A DNA stretch of 64,000 nucleotides from Pseudonocardia sp. TRM90224 (GCF_021245725.1 NZ_JAJGSX010000008.1:186001-250000), one strand, 5' to 3'. Shown: positions 17,017-26,035, counted from the first letter of the stretch. Numbers and translations are program-made. Notes: generated from the letters alone by a model not told the origin.

Positions 17017-17311
17017 GGCGAGTCGCGCGATCCAGAGCGGCGAGTCGCGCGATCCGGAGCGGTGAGTCGACACCATTGGCACGGTGAGTCGACACCTTTG
17101 GCACGGTGAGTCGCCACTTTTGGCACGGCGAGTCGCCACTTCAGGCACGGCGAGTCGCCACTTCAGGCACGGCGAGTTGACCGTCCTGGCTCTCGGGAGC
17201 GTCCCGAGAGTGGCGACTCACCGTGCTGGAACGCGCGACTCACCGTGCCGGAAGTGACGACTCACCGTGCTGGAAGTGTCGACTCACCGTGCTGCAGGTG
17301 GCGACTCATCC
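17017..17311. repeat. Family E: 22-bp repeat array with inverted right half
   Basis: Eight direct units begin at 17017, 17039, 17061, 17083, 17105, 17127, 17149 and 17171, with core GGYGAGTCG and usual end GGCAC. A central 7-bp hairpin TCTCGGG / CCCGAGA (17191-17209) follows, and then five units in the opposite orientation (core CGACTCACCGTG) start at 17210, 17232, 17254, 17276 and 17298. The period is exactly 22 bases on both sides. The whole array can fold as one long hairpin. It fills the convergent gap between the permease and kptA and runs into the 3' end of kptA. Confidence 0.93.
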
Positions 17312-17844
17312 GTGGTCAGGTAGGGCGGGGGGACGGTCGACGTGAGCCACACGCCGTTCGCGCTGACGCGGAACACGTGGCCGTCGCGGTGCATCGCCGC
17401 CGCGTCCACCTGCAGGACGACGGGTTTGCCGCGGCGGGCGCCGACCCGCTGGGCCGTCTCGACGGTTGCCGAGAGGTGCACGTCGTGGCGGGCCATCGGG
17501 CGCAGCCCCTCCCGCTGGATCGCGTCGAGGAAGCGTGCGACCGTCCCGTGGTAGAGCACGGCCGGTGGCTCGGTGGCCGGGAGGTCGAGCTCGACGGCGA
17601 CGCTGTGGCCCTGGTTGGCGCGGATGCGGTCGCCGTCGATGATGAACCGCTGCTTGTCGTTGCCGGCCACGACGTGGTCGAGATCGGCGCGGGAGATCCT
17701 GCGGCCGTGGGCGGCCAGCGCGGCGAGGAGGGTGTCGATCCGCACCCACCCCGCGGGATCGAGCGTGATCCCGATCTTCTCCGGGGCGTGGCGCAGGTGC
17801 AGCGAGAGGCGTTTCGAAATTCTGATCAGTGTCTTGTCATCCAT
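17284..17844 (-). CDS. kptA: RNA 2'-phosphotransferase, Tpt1/KptA family
   Basis: Tpt1/KptA removes an internal RNA 2'-phosphate using NAD+, forming ADP-ribose 1'',2''-cyclic phosphate. The 186-aa product shows the family layout: RISKRLSLHLRHAPE at the N-terminus, a winged-helix lobe with VVAGNDKQRFII, then the ADP-ribosyl-transferase-like lobe with LYHGT, DVHLSATVETAQRVGARRG and a final RVSANGVWLT strand. The start MDDKTLIRISK is at 17844. The last codons and the stop come from the inverted half of the 22-bp repeat array. Bacterial roles are poorly known because bacteria lack the fungal-type tRNA splicing that makes the substrate. Confidence 0.92.
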   Translation of the reverse strand: MDDKTLIRISKRLSLHLRHAPEKIGITLDPAGWVRIDTLLAALAAHGRRISRADLDHVVAGNDKQRFIIDGDRIRANQGHSVAVELDLPATEPPAVLYHGTVARFLDAIQREGLRPMARHDVHLSATVETAQRVGARRGKPVVLQVDAAAMHRDGHVFRVSANGVWLTSTVPPPYLTTDESPPAAR

Positions 17845-17858
17845 GTTCGCGGGACAGC

Positions 17859-18776
17859 TTACGGCGCTCCGGCCGTCGCCGGAACCACGGCAGCGGTCGG
17901 GACGGGTGGCGTGACCGGTCGCGGTGTGCCCAGCAGCACCCCGCCGACGATGACGGCTGCCGACACCAGTTCCACAACGCTCGGGCGCTCGCCCAGCAGG
18001 AGCGCGGCGAGCCCGATTCCCACGACCGGCACGAGCAGCGAGTACGGCGCGACCACCCCGGCCGGGTAGCGGCGCATGAGCGCCGTCCAGATACCGCCGC
18101 CGACGATCGTCGCGAGCACCGCGATGTAGGCGACCGCGAGCACGCCGGGCAGACCGTCGACGGTCACCGCGGCAGGCAGGGCGTCCCACCCGGCGGCCGG
18201 GCCCTCAGTCGCCCACGACATCGCCAACAGCGGGATCGGCGGGATCACCGACATCCACAGCGTCAGGTGCAGCGGGTTCGGCGGGGCGGCGAGCCGGCTG
18301 GAGATGTTGCCGAACGCCCACCCCAGCGCCCCGACCAGCGTCAGCAGCACCGGTAGCAACGCGGCGGTCTGCGCTCGCGCGACGGCGATCGCCACCAGCC
18401 CCGCGATGGCCAGCGCGATCCCGAGCCCTTGGCGGGGCGACAGCCGTTCGCGCAGCAGCACCGCGCCGAGCAGCACCGTGAACGGCGCCGACGACTGCAG
18501 CACGAGCGACGCGAGGCCCGTCGGCATCCCGTTGTCCATCGCGATGAACAGGAAGACGAACTGGATGGTGCCGAACCCGATCCCGTAGCCCAGCAGCCAG
18601 CGCAGCGGCACCTGCGGGCGCGGGATGAACAGGATCGTCGGGAGGGCGATCACGGCGAAGCGCAGCGAGGCGAGGAACAGCGGCGGGAAGTGGTCGAGGC
18701 CGACGTGGATCGCGATGAAGTTGCCGCCCCAGAGGACGGCGACGAACGCGGCGAGAAGGCGATCACGGGAGCTCAC
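17859..18776 (-). CDS. EamA/DMT family transporter
   Basis: This 305-aa protein has ten hydrophobic segments in two EamA repeats, starting with LLAAFVAVLWGGNFIAIHVG. DMT-family carriers usually export amino acids or metabolites. It is divergent from a LysR regulator across a 71-base gap holding a perfect inverted repeat, the standard arrangement for LysR-controlled amino-acid exporters. It is followed 14 bases later by kptA on the same strand, so the two may be cotranscribed. Confidence 0.93.
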   Translation of the reverse strand: MSSRDRLLAAFVAVLWGGNFIAIHVGLDHFPPLFLASLRFAVIALPTILFIPRPQVPLRWLLGYGIGFGTIQFVFLFIAMDNGMPTGLASLVLQSSAPFTVLLGAVLLRERLSPRQGLGIALAIAGLVAIAVARAQTAALLPVLLTLVGALGWAFGNISSRLAAPPNPLHLTLWMSVIPPIPLLAMSWATEGPAAGWDALPAAVTVDGLPGVLAVAYIAVLATIVGGGIWTALMRRYPAGVVAPYSLLVPVVGIGLAALLLGERPSVVELVSAAVIVGGVLLGTPRPVTPPVPTAAVVPATAGAP

Positions 18777-18784
18777 GACTCAAC

Positions 18785-18800
18785 GTTGCGCTATGGCAAC
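18785..18800. promoter_or_regulatory. Candidate LysR binding site
   Basis: The perfect inverted repeat GTTGC-N6-GCAAC lies between the start codons of the EamA and LysR genes and includes a T-N11-A core, the usual LysR motif. Its AT-rich surroundings suit a divergent promoter. Function is inferred. Confidence 0.5.
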
Positions 18801-18847
18801 AACAAAGACCAGCGAAAAGAAATGAAACGTCTGTTTAGACTGGCTTC

Positions 18848-19753
18848 ATGGATGTCGGACGGCTGAGAGTGCTGCGCGAGCTGGCCGACCGCGGCTCCGT
18901 CACCGCAGTCGCAGCCGCGCTCTCGTTCACGCCGTCGGCCATATCCCAGCAGCTCAAGGCGCTCTCCGCGGAGGTCGGGATGCCCCTGACCGAGCCGTCG
19001 GGGCGCGGGGTGCGGCTCACCGACGCCGGCCGCGTCCTCGCCGCGGAGGCCGAAGCCGTGCTGGCGGCGCTCGCGAAGGCCGACGCCACGTTGGAGCAGC
19101 TGCGCACCGTGCCGCGGGGCCAGGTGCGGATGGCGATCTTCCAGTCGGGCGCCCGCATGATGCTCGCCGGCGTGCTCACGCGGCTGGCCGGCGTCGAGGG
19201 CGTCGAGCTGCTCTGCCGCGACATCGACATGACCCCGGAGGACGTGCCAGCGCTCGCCGCCGAGCACGACGTGGTCGTCAGCCATCGCGACGAGCACGGC
19301 CCGCCGCTCTCGACGGCGCGGTGGCGGGTGGTGCCGCTGCTGCGCGAGCCGTTCGACGTCGTCCTGCCGCCGGCGCACCCGCTCGCCGCGAGCGAGCAGA
19401 TCGCGTTCGCCGATCTCACCGACGAGGCTTGGATCAGCGTGAAGGTCGGTTTCCCGGTCGACGACCTGCTGCGCTCGCTCGCGGTGCAGACCGGCACGAC
19501 GCCGCGGGTGGTGCAGCGGATCAACGACTTCTCCGTCACAGAGGAGCTCGTCGCCGGCGGGCACGGCATCGCGTTGCTGCCGCGCTACTCGACCGACGAC
19601 CGCGGCGGGCGGCGGATCGTCCGGCGCACCCTCGCGGGGGTGCGGGCCGCCCGGCTGGTGGAGGTCGTGATGCGCACGAGCGCGGCCGAACGCCCGGCCG
19701 TGCAGGCCGTGCTCGCCGCACTCCAGGCCGAGGCGGCCGCCCTCACGGCGTGA
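18848..19753 (+). CDS. LysR-family transcriptional regulator
   Basis: This 301-aa regulator has an N-terminal helix-turn-helix (AAALSFTPSAISQQLKALSAE, residues about 17-40) and a C-terminal effector-binding domain with DVVLPPAHPLAASEQIAFADL and a GGHGIALLPRYS motif. It is divergent from the EamA carrier and very probably controls it. It ends 18 bases before the convergent MmcQ/YjbR gene. Confidence 0.93.
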   Translation: MDVGRLRVLRELADRGSVTAVAAALSFTPSAISQQLKALSAEVGMPLTEPSGRGVRLTDAGRVLAAEAEAVLAALAKADATLEQLRTVPRGQVRMAIFQSGARMMLAGVLTRLAGVEGVELLCRDIDMTPEDVPALAAEHDVVVSHRDEHGPPLSTARWRVVPLLREPFDVVLPPAHPLAASEQIAFADLTDEAWISVKVGFPVDDLLRSLAVQTGTTPRVVQRINDFSVTEELVAGGHGIALLPRYSTDDRGGRRIVRRTLAGVRAARLVEVVMRTSAAERPAVQAVLAALQAEAAALTA

Positions 19754-19771
19754 CCCCGTCCGTCCAGGGGA

Positions 19772-20110
19772 TCAGGCCGGCCGGAGGCGCTTCGGCAGCT
19801 TGGCCACGACGGCGTCGTAGGACGCGTCGACGAGCTCACGCAGCTCGTCGTCGGGGATGGCGCCGTCGAGCGTGATGCTGTTCCAGCCGTGCCGGCCGAT
19901 GTAGGCCATCACGGTGACCGTCTCCGGGTAGCGCAGCCGCAGCTCACCGGCCTCGTCGGAGTCGTGGCCGCACTTCAGGCCGACGCCGTTGCCGCCGAGG
20001 AAGGCGAAGATCTTGCCGCCCACCTTGGCGACCAGGTCGCCCTCCCACGGCTCGTCGGGGACGGAGCCCGGCTTCGCCATGCAGTAGTCGATCAGCTCGT
20101 CGTGCTCCAC
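19772..20110 (-). CDS. MmcQ/YjbR-family protein
   Basis: This 112-aa protein starts at a GTG (VEHDELIDYCMAKPGS) and shows the CyaY-like MmcQ/YjbR pattern: KPGSVPDEPWEGDLVAKVGGKIFAFL, LRLRYPE, GRHGWNSITLDGAIPDDELRELVDASYDAV. Proteins of this family are widespread, possibly DNA-binding or metal-related, and poorly characterised. Its start overlaps the end of the upstream glycosyltransferase gene by 19 bases. Confidence 0.85.
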   Translation of the reverse strand: MEHDELIDYCMAKPGSVPDEPWEGDLVAKVGGKIFAFLGGNGVGLKCGHDSDEAGELRLRYPETVTVMAYIGRHGWNSITLDGAIPDDELRELVDASYDAVVAKLPKRLRPA

Positions 20111-21378
20111 GCGCTGCTCCTCGTCCGCCACGACAACCCCAGCATGAGGAAGACCAGCACCGTGAACCAGACGTACGTGCTGCCGATGATCTGCTGGCTC
20201 GCGGTCCAGCCGAGCTCCGACTGACCCGCCCGCGGCAGGCCCAACCGGTGCGGCGCGACAACGAAGATCGCAGCCGCCAGCACGGTCGCGGCCGTCCACA
20301 CCGCCGAGCGGGCGCGCCACGCCGTGACCCCGGCGACCAGCAGCGCCGGCGCGACCCACACCCAGTGGTGCGACCACGACGTCGGCGAGACGAGCAACCC
20401 GAATCCGGCGGTTGCGATGAGCGCCAGCGGGGCCGGTGCGCGCCGGATCACCGGGAACACGACGGCGAGCAGCGCCAGCGACAGCACGAACCACAGGACG
20501 GTACGGGTGGGCCCCTCGAAGCCCATCCGGACCAGCACGGCCTGAAATGTCTGGTTGGTGAAGAACGGTGAGCCGCTGACCCCGCCGGACGGGTTGTCGA
20601 GCCAGAACGCGAGCGACGCGGTCGGCGCCATGAGGAAGCCGAGGAGCGTGGCGACGGCCCCGGAGATCGCGGCGACGAGGGCGGCGCGGTAGTCGCGGCG
20701 CAGCAGGAAGTACAGGACGAACACCGCGGGGGTCAGCTTGATCGCGGCCGCGATGCCGATGAGCATCCCGCGGGGCCACTTCGGCCGCGCGACGAGGATG
20801 TCGAGCGCGACCAGTGCCATGAGCACGAGGTTGATCTGGCCGAACTCGATGGTCTGCAGCACCGGCTCCAGGCCGAACGGCAGGTTCTCCGGCGGGTTGT
20901 CGAAGTTGATCGCGGCGCCGGGCGTGACGAACAGGGCCAGCGGCAGCACCACCGACGTGACCGAGAGCGCGCCGGCCCGCCCGCCCGACGGCCACAGCCG
21001 CAGCGCAGTGACGAACAGGGTGGCGCCGAGCGCCAGCACCGAGACCGCCAGCAGGGCGATCCACGAGACCGTCCACGGCACGACGGCAAGCGGCACCATG
21101 AGCATCGCCGCGAACGGCGGGTAGATGAACGGCAGCGCGATGTGGCCCGACGTCGAGGGCAGCGGCCCGTACATGTCGCCGCCGTTGAGCCACGCCTGCA
21201 CGCCGAAGCGGTAGACCTCGAGGTCGATGTGGCGGCCGCCGGTGTGCACGATCAGCCCGGCCAGCACCAGCAACAGCAACGGAACCGTGATCGGCAAGAC
21301 CCGCTGCGGCGCCTTCAGCTGCTGCAGCAGCCAGCTCTGCACCTGCGTACCACTGGCCGACGGGCCCGTCATGGTCAC
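20092..21378 (-). CDS. GT87/DUF2029-like membrane mannosyltransferase
   Basis: This integral membrane protein of about 428 aa has roughly ten hydrophobic segments and resembles the polyprenyl-phosphate-mannose-dependent alpha-1,2-mannosyltransferases (PimE-like GT-C fold). The first outer loop has the acidic HIDLEVYRFG motif expected of the catalytic Asp, followed by PFIYPPFAAML. Such enzymes add mannose to phosphoinositol mannosides or lipoglycans at the cell envelope. The GTG at 21378 lies 8 bases after GGAGG; ATGs at 21372 and 21405 are alternatives. Confidence 0.85.
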   Translation of the reverse strand: MTMTGPSASGTQVQSWLLQQLKAPQRVLPITVPLLLLVLAGLIVHTGGRHIDLEVYRFGVQAWLNGGDMYGPLPSTSGHIALPFIYPPFAAMLMVPLAVVPWTVSWIALLAVSVLALGATLFVTALRLWPSGGRAGALSVTSVVLPLALFVTPGAAINFDNPPENLPFGLEPVLQTIEFGQINLVLMALVALDILVARPKWPRGMLIGIAAAIKLTPAVFVLYFLLRRDYRAALVAAISGAVATLLGFLMAPTASLAFWLDNPSGGVSGSPFFTNQTFQAVLVRMGFEGPTRTVLWFVLSLALLAVVFPVIRRAPAPLALIATAGFGLLVSPTSWSHHWVWVAPALLVAGVTAWRARSAVWTAATVLAAAIFVVAPHRLGLPRAGQSELGWTASQQIIGSTYVWFTVLVFLMLGLSWRTRSSAWSTTS

Positions 21379-21773
21379 GGTCACGCCCTCCGTCCGGCAG
21401 CCCACTCTCCGCCACGGTATCTCGCGCGGCCGCGCACGTCAGAGACGGGGCGCGCGATACCGCCTGTTCGCGGGCCGTGGAGATCAACTGGCGAGCTGCT
21501 TCGCCCAGCACGGCGGGCGGCCTCTGGCTCGTCCACAGCGTTTGCCGGCATCAGCCTCCCAGGTCGCCGTGGCTTCGTCGGGGTCGCCGTCGATGTCTCC
21601 CTTAGACGAAAATTTCGCCGGATCCGTTCCACCGTTCGCCGATCCGGTGGAACCTCGTCGACGGACGAGCCGTCGGGGTCTCGCGCGCACCAACGGTACC
21701 GGCCGCAAGGCACCGTGCGGGTCCGATTCGGCCACCCCGGCCGACGGCCGGTTGGCGCATCGCCGGGCCCGCG
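21379..21773. other. Intergenic region with two hairpins
   Basis: No supported gene lies here. One imperfect hairpin spans 21415-21462 (arms CGGTATC-t-CGCGCG and CGCGCGATACCG), close to the mannosyltransferase start. A second has a perfect 9-bp stem, GTTCCACCG at 21626-21634 with CGGTGGAAC at 21645-21653, and could terminate uvrB transcription, which arrives from the right. A minus-strand frame ending at 21484 looks weakly protein-like but has no start codon. Confidence 0.5.
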
Positions 21774-23957
21774 TCAGCGGATCCCGGCGGCGTCCATCCC
21801 CCGCAGCTCCTTCTTGAGGTCCTGGATCTCGTCGCGGAGGCGGGCGGCCAGCTCGAACTGGAGGTCGCGGGCGGCGGCGAGCATCTGGTCGGAGAGCTGC
21901 TGCACGAGGTCGGCGAGCTCCGCCCTCGGCATCTTCGACGTGTCGCGGCCCGAGTAGACGCCGGAGCTCGCGCTCGCGCGGCCCGGCTCCCCCGCGGCGC
22001 GCTTGCCGCGGGACTGGTTGCGGCCGGACCCGCCGACCGGCACCTCGGTGTCCTCCGCCTCGCGGTAGACCTGGTCGAGGATGTCGGCGATCTTCTTCCG
22101 CAGCGGTTGCGGGTCGACGCCCTTCTCGGTGTTGTATGCGACCTGCTTGGCCCGGCGCCGGTCGGTCTCGTCGATCGCGTGCTGCATCGAATCGGTGACC
22201 TTGTCGGCGTACATGTGCACCTCGCCGGAGACGTTGCGGGCGGCGCGCCCGATCGTCTGGATCAGTGAGGTGCCCGAGCGCAGGAAGCCTTCCTTGTCGG
22301 CGTCGAGGATCGCGACGAGCGACACCTCGGGCAGGTCGAGGCCCTCGCGGAGCAGGTTGATGCCGACGAGCACGTCGTACTCGCCGAGGCGCAGCTGCCG
22401 CAGCAGCTCCACCCGGCGAAGTGTGTCGACCTCGGAGTGCAGGTAGCGCACCCTGATGCCCAGCTCCAGGAGGTAGTCGGTGAGGTCTTCCGCCATCTTC
22501 TTGGTGAGCGTGGTGACGAGCACGCGCTCGTCGCGCTCGCTGCGCTCCCTGATCTCGTGCACGAGGTCGTCGATCTGCCCCTTGGTGGGCTTCACGACGA
22601 CCTTCGGGTCGACGAGGCCGGTGGGGCGGATGACCTGCTCGACGAACTCGCCGCCGGTGCGCTGCATCTCGTAGGGCCCCGGGGTGGCGGAGAGGTAGAT
22701 CGTCTGCCCGATGCGGTCGGCGAACTCCTCCCACGTGAGCGGGCGGTTGTCGACCGCGGAGGGCAGCCGGAAGCCGAACTCGACGAGGTTGCGCTTGCGG
22801 GACATGTCGCCCTCGTACATGCCGCCGATCTGCGGGACGGTCTGGTGCGACTCGTCGATGACGAGCAGGAAGTCGTCGGGGAAGTAGTCGATCAGGGTGG
22901 CCGGCGCGGTGCCGGGGCCGCGGCCGTCGATGTGGCGCGAGTAGTTCTCGATGCCGGAGCAGAAGCCGACCTGGCGGATCATCTCGATGTCGTACTGGGT
23001 GCGCATCCGCAGCCGCTGGGCCTCGAGCATCTTGCCCTGGCGCTCGAGCTCGGCGAGGCGCTCCTCCAGCTCCTTCTCGATGTCGTGCACCGCGCGCTCC
23101 ATCCGCTCCGGCCCCGCGACGTAGTGCGTGGCCGGGAAGATGCGCAGCTCCTCGACCTGCCGGACGACGTCGCCGGTGAGCGGGTGCAGGTAGTAGAGCG
23201 ACTCGATCTCGTCGCCGAAGAACTCGATGCGGATCGCGAGCTCCTCGTAGGCCGGGATGATCTCCACGGTGTCGCCGCGCACCCGGAACGTGCCGCGGGT
23301 GAACGAGAGGTCGTTGCGGGTGTACTGGACGTCGACGAGGGCGCGCAGCAGCTGGTCGCGCTCGACGGCGCCACCGACCTCCAGCTTGATCGACCGGTCG
23401 AGGTAGGACTGCGGGGTGCCGAGGCCGTAGATGCACGACACCGACGCCACGACGACGACGTCGCGCCTCGACAGCAGGTTCTGCGTGGCGGAGTGGCGCA
23501 GCCGCTCGACGTCCTCGTTGATCGAGGAGTCCTTCTCGATGTAGGTGTCGGTCTGCGCGATGTACGCCTCGGGCTGGTAGTAGTCGTAGTACGAGACGAA
23601 GTACTCGACCGCGTTGTGGGGCAGCATCTCGCGCAGCTCGTTGGCCAGCTGCGCCGCGAGCGTCTTGTTGGGCGCCATCACGAGCGTGGGGCGCTGCAGC
23701 CGCTCGATCAGCCACGCCGTGGTGGCCGACTTGCCCGTGCCGGTGGCGCCGAGCAGCACGACGTCCTGCTCGCCGCTGCGGACGCGCCGCTCCAGCTCCT
23801 CGATGGCCGCGGGCTGGTCGCCGGCCGGCTGGTACTCGCTGACCACCTCGAACCGGCCGCCCGTGCGGGGGATCTCCCCGACCGGCCGGAACTCGGAGTG
23901 CGCAACCGGGACGTCCTGCTTTGCCGCGCTGCCCGGTACCTCTGTCGCAAATGCCAC
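21774..23957 (-). CDS. uvrB: Excinuclease ABC subunit UvrB
   Basis: UvrB is the damage-verifying helicase of nucleotide excision repair, working with UvrA and UvrC. The 727-aa product from the GTG at 23957 has Walker [16 protein letters not shown], the beta-hairpin [11 protein letters not shown], the DEAD-like motif [10 protein letters not shown], helicase motif [18 protein letters not shown] and the motif [10 protein letters not shown] disordered Gly/Arg-rich insert precedes the C-terminal UVR motif ([13 protein letters not shown]). The start at 23957 avoids overlap with the divergent DUF402 gene, which a start at 24029 would cause. Position near coaE and rpsA matches mycobacterial order. 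Confidence 0.97.
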   Translation of the reverse strand: MAFATEVPGSAAKQDVPVAHSEFRPVGEIPRTGGRFEVVSEYQPAGDQPAAIEELERRVRSGEQDVVLLGATGTGKSATTAWLIERLQRPTLVMAPNKTLAAQLANELREMLPHNAVEYFVSYYDYYQPEAYIAQTDTYIEKDSSINEDVERLRHSATQNLLSRRDVVVVASVSCIYGLGTPQSYLDRSIKLEVGGAVERDQLLRALVDVQYTRNDLSFTRGTFRVRGDTVEIIPAYEELAIRIEFFGDEIESLYYLHPLTGDVVRQVEELRIFPATHYVAGPERMERAVHDIEKELEERLAELERQGKMLEAQRLRMRTQYDIEMIRQVGFCSGIENYSRHIDGRGPGTAPATLIDYFPDDFLLVIDESHQTVPQIGGMYEGDMSRKRNLVEFGFRLPSAVDNRPLTWEEFADRIGQTIYLSATPGPYEMQRTGGEFVEQVIRPTGLVDPKVVVKPTKGQIDDLVHEIRERSERDERVLVTTLTKKMAEDLTDYLLELGIRVRYLHSEVDTLRRVELLRQLRLGEYDVLVGINLLREGLDLPEVSLVAILDADKEGFLRSGTSLIQTIGRAARNVSGEVHMYADKVTDSMQHAIDETDRRRAKQVAYNTEKGVDPQPLRKKIADILDQVYREAEDTEVPVGGSGRNQSRGKRAAGEPGRASASSGVYSGRDTSKMPRAELADLVQQLSDQMLAAARDLQFELAARLRDEIQDLKKELRGMDAAGIR

Positions 23958-24019
23958 GACCCCAGGGTACGAGCCCGCACCGACAACTTCTGAACCGACG
24001 ATCTGCGAGGATCGGACAG

Positions 24020-24529
24020 GTGCATCCACCGAAGATCCACATCTTCGATGTCCCTGCTCACGTCCACATCGACACCAAGGGGAACCGGCGGGCCGTCGAC
24101 GAGTACCGCGAGACCGCGTTCGGGCTCTACATGAGCCGGGCGGTGGTCGACCGGCCGACCGCCCACTGGATCGAGTCGTGGCTGCTGCCCGACCTGGGGC
24201 TGTGCGTGACGGACTGGTGGTGGAACCCCGATCACGTCCGCAACCAGGACTTCTACCTCGACGTCTGCGACATCGTGCGCGAGGGCGACCGCTGGACGGT
24301 GACCGACCACTACCTGGATCTGGTGGTGCGGGTCGGCAGCGACTCGGTGGTGCTCGACGTGGACGAGTTCATCGCCGCCGTCTCGCTCGGGCTGTTGGAG
24401 CCCGCGGCTGCGGAACGGGCGATGCAGCGGGCGTACCGGGCGGTGGACGGGCTGGCGGCGCACGGCCACGACCTGCACCGCTGGCTCGGCGGGCTGGACA
24501 TCACGCTGAGCTGGAAGCCGAGGGGCTGA
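24020..24529 (+). CDS. DUF402 family protein (nucleoside diphosphatase-like)
   Basis: This 169-aa beta-barrel protein begins at a GTG ([16 protein letters not shown]). The DUF402 pattern is clear: [19 protein letters not shown], then DHYLDLVVR and [16 protein letters not shown], with clustered Asp residues that bind divalent metal. Characterised relatives hydrolyse nucleoside di- or triphosphates, or act in fosfomycin synthesis (FomD). The substrate here is unknown. It is divergent from uvrB and is followed by a terminator-like hairpin. Confidence 0.88.
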   Translation: MHPPKIHIFDVPAHVHIDTKGNRRAVDEYRETAFGLYMSRAVVDRPTAHWIESWLLPDLGLCVTDWWWNPDHVRNQDFYLDVCDIVREGDRWTVTDHYLDLVVRVGSDSVVLDVDEFIAAVSLGLLEPAAAERAMQRAYRAVDGLAAHGHDLHRWLGGLDITLSWKPRG

Positions 24530-24535
24530 AACGCC

Positions 24536-24569
24536 GCAGCGGGCGCCCCCTCGTGGGGACACCCGCTGC
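24536..24569. terminator. Hairpin at the convergent end of the DUF402 gene
   Basis: GCAGCGGG at 24536-24543 pairs with CCCGCTGC at 24562-24569, with an inner CCCC/GGGG pairing. It begins 7 bases after the DUF402 stop and faces the convergent membrane-protein gene, so it probably terminates from both sides. No U-tract is visible. Confidence 0.65.
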
Positions 24570-24596
24570 GATGGCGATGGTGCTGCGTGCTGGTGC

Positions 24597-25250
24597 TCAG
24601 ACCCGCATGGACCGGCCGGGACGCACCGACGTCGGGTCGCCCGAGGCCGACGTGGACGTGATCGTCGGGTCGGTCGTGGGCGGCGCGGATGCCGACGTGG
24701 TGGTCGGCTCCGGGTCCTCGGTCGGGGTCGGCTTCGTCGTCTTGGTCGGCTTCGTCGGCTTGGTGGTCGGCTCGGGATCCGGGTCCGGCCCACCCTCGTC
24801 GATCGTCGTGCGCGGCGGCCGGGTCGGCTCCGGCTCCGGCTCGGGCGCCGGCGGCTGGTTGATCACAACCGGCGGGGCCTTCTTCGTCGTCGGCACCGGC
24901 TTCTTGGCGACCGGCGCGGGGTTGACGGGCGGCGGCACGTTGAAGACGTCCGGTGCGCTCGTCCCGTCCGACGACGGCTCCGTGGTGGTCGTCGTCGGAG
25001 GTGCGGCGACGGCGGGCGCGTCGGTGATGCCCGTGGGCGTCGCCGGCGGCGGCGAGCTCGCCTGCGCCACGGCGGTGACCCCGCCCAGCGCGCCGACGGT
25101 GAACACGGCAGCCGCGGCGGCCGTGCTGGCCCGGTTGACGTTGCCTGCGCGGCGAATGACGCTGTCGACCGGCGGCAGCGTCACCGCCGCGGCGAGCTCG
25201 TCGTCCATGCGACGGAACTCGTCGGTCATCCGATCGAACGTGTCGATCAC
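24597..25250 (-). CDS. Membrane protein encoded with the sigma factor (anti-sigma candidate)
   Basis: This 217-aa protein has a short cytoplasmic N-terminus (VIDTFDRMTDEFRRMDDELA), one membrane segment near residues 45-70 (STAAAAAVFTVGALGGVTAV) and a Pro/Thr/Glu-rich extracytoplasmic tail with PEPEPEPTRPP and PTKPTKTTKPTP repeats. Its GTG start overlaps the sigma-factor stop as GTGA, the usual coupling of ECF sigma factor and anti-sigma factor. It lacks the HxxxCxxC zinc motif of common anti-sigma domains, so the role is inferred from position and topology. Confidence 0.8.
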   Translation of the reverse strand: MIDTFDRMTDEFRRMDDELAAAVTLPPVDSVIRRAGNVNRASTAAAAAVFTVGALGGVTAVAQASSPPPATPTGITDAPAVAAPPTTTTTEPSSDGTSAPDVFNVPPPVNPAPVAKKPVPTTKKAPPVVINQPPAPEPEPEPTRPPRTTIDEGGPDPDPEPTTKPTKPTKTTKPTPTEDPEPTTTSASAPPTTDPTITSTSASGDPTSVRPGRSMRV

Positions 25251-26035
25251 CTGTTGTCCCCCTTGTTGTCGTACAGCTGATCGTCGTCGGGTCGCTCCGG
25301 GGAGATCCCCAGAACCGCCGGCAGAACGTCGGCGAGCCCTTCGGTCACGACACCGCGCCCCTTCGCGAGCCGTGCCTCGACAGCTGTGGGCGAGATCTGC
25401 TCGACGGCGGCGATCTCCGCGACCGACGAACCTGCCATGTGGAACAGAACGACCGAGCGCCGTTCCGATGCCGACAACCTGCCCAACGCGGCGAGCAGTG
25501 ATCGGGTACGCGGGTCGACGCCCTCGCCGATCTTCCGCGAGCGCCCGAACCCGAGCTTGCTCATGAGCCGGCGCCAGCTGCGCATCGTGGATCGGACCGC
25601 GACGTGGCGGACCCACGCTGCGGGATCCGGCAGGTTGCCGACCTCGGCCCAGTTGCGCCACGCGCGGGAGTAGGCCTCCTGCACGACGTCGTGCGCCTCA
25701 CCGGGGTCGAGCGTGATCGCGTAGAGCTGCGCGACGAGGCGCTGGTAGTTGGCCTCGAGGTGGGCGCCGAAGTCGACGCGGAGCTGGGCCTGCGACGCGG
25801 CCGGACCGTCCTGCTCGAACTGGGCCTGGTACATCGAGCCCGAGGCGTCGTCTTGCAGGTACTCACCCTGTGCGTACTCACCATGGGCGTAATCACCCTG
25901 CGCGTAGTCACCCTGGTCGTAATCGCCACGGTGGTCGGCGGGGTGATCGGCAGGGTAGTCGTAGTCGTCACGCGGGTACTCCTCATCCCGCGCGAAGCCA
26001 TCAGGCCCCGATCGACTATCGATCAGCGCGCTCAC
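25247..26035 (-). CDS. SigE-like/ECF RNA polymerase sigma factor with acidic N-terminal repeats
   Basis: This 262-aa protein carries sigma-70 region 2 (residues about 95-160, LYAITLDPGEAHDVVQEAYSR) and region 4 (about 185-240, LSASERRSVVLFHMAGSSV then ISPTAVEARLAKGRG). Unlike usual ECF factors of about 170-190 aa, it has about 85 extra N-terminal residues rich in Asp, Tyr and Gly, with five-residue repeats (GDYAQ, GDYAH, GEYAQ) encoded by 15-bp DNA repeats near 25858-25920. It is cotranslated with a single-pass membrane protein that may hold it inactive. Confidence 0.9.
   Translation of the reverse strand: MSALIDSRSGPDGFARDEEYPRDDYDYPADHPADHRGDYDQGDYAQGDYAHGEYAQGEYLQDDASGSMYQAQFEQDGPAASQAQLRVDFGAHLEANYQRLVAQLYAITLDPGEAHDVVQEAYSRAWRNWAEVGNLPDPAAWVRHVAVRSTMRSWRRLMSKLGFGRSRKIGEGVDPRTRSLLAALGRLSASERRSVVLFHMAGSSVAEIAAVEQISPTAVEARLAKGRGVVTEGLADVLPAVLGISPERPDDDQLYDNKGDNR

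Noticed and set aside
17017-17311. CRISPR array
   Set aside because: Units are contiguous 22-base repeats with no spacers, the second half is inverted, and no cas genes are present.
21484-21660. Minus-strand frame with protein-like sequence (GDIDGDPDEATATWEADAGK)
   Set aside because: No ATG, GTG or TTG start within the open part, and it crosses a 9-bp hairpin; most likely chance or remnant.
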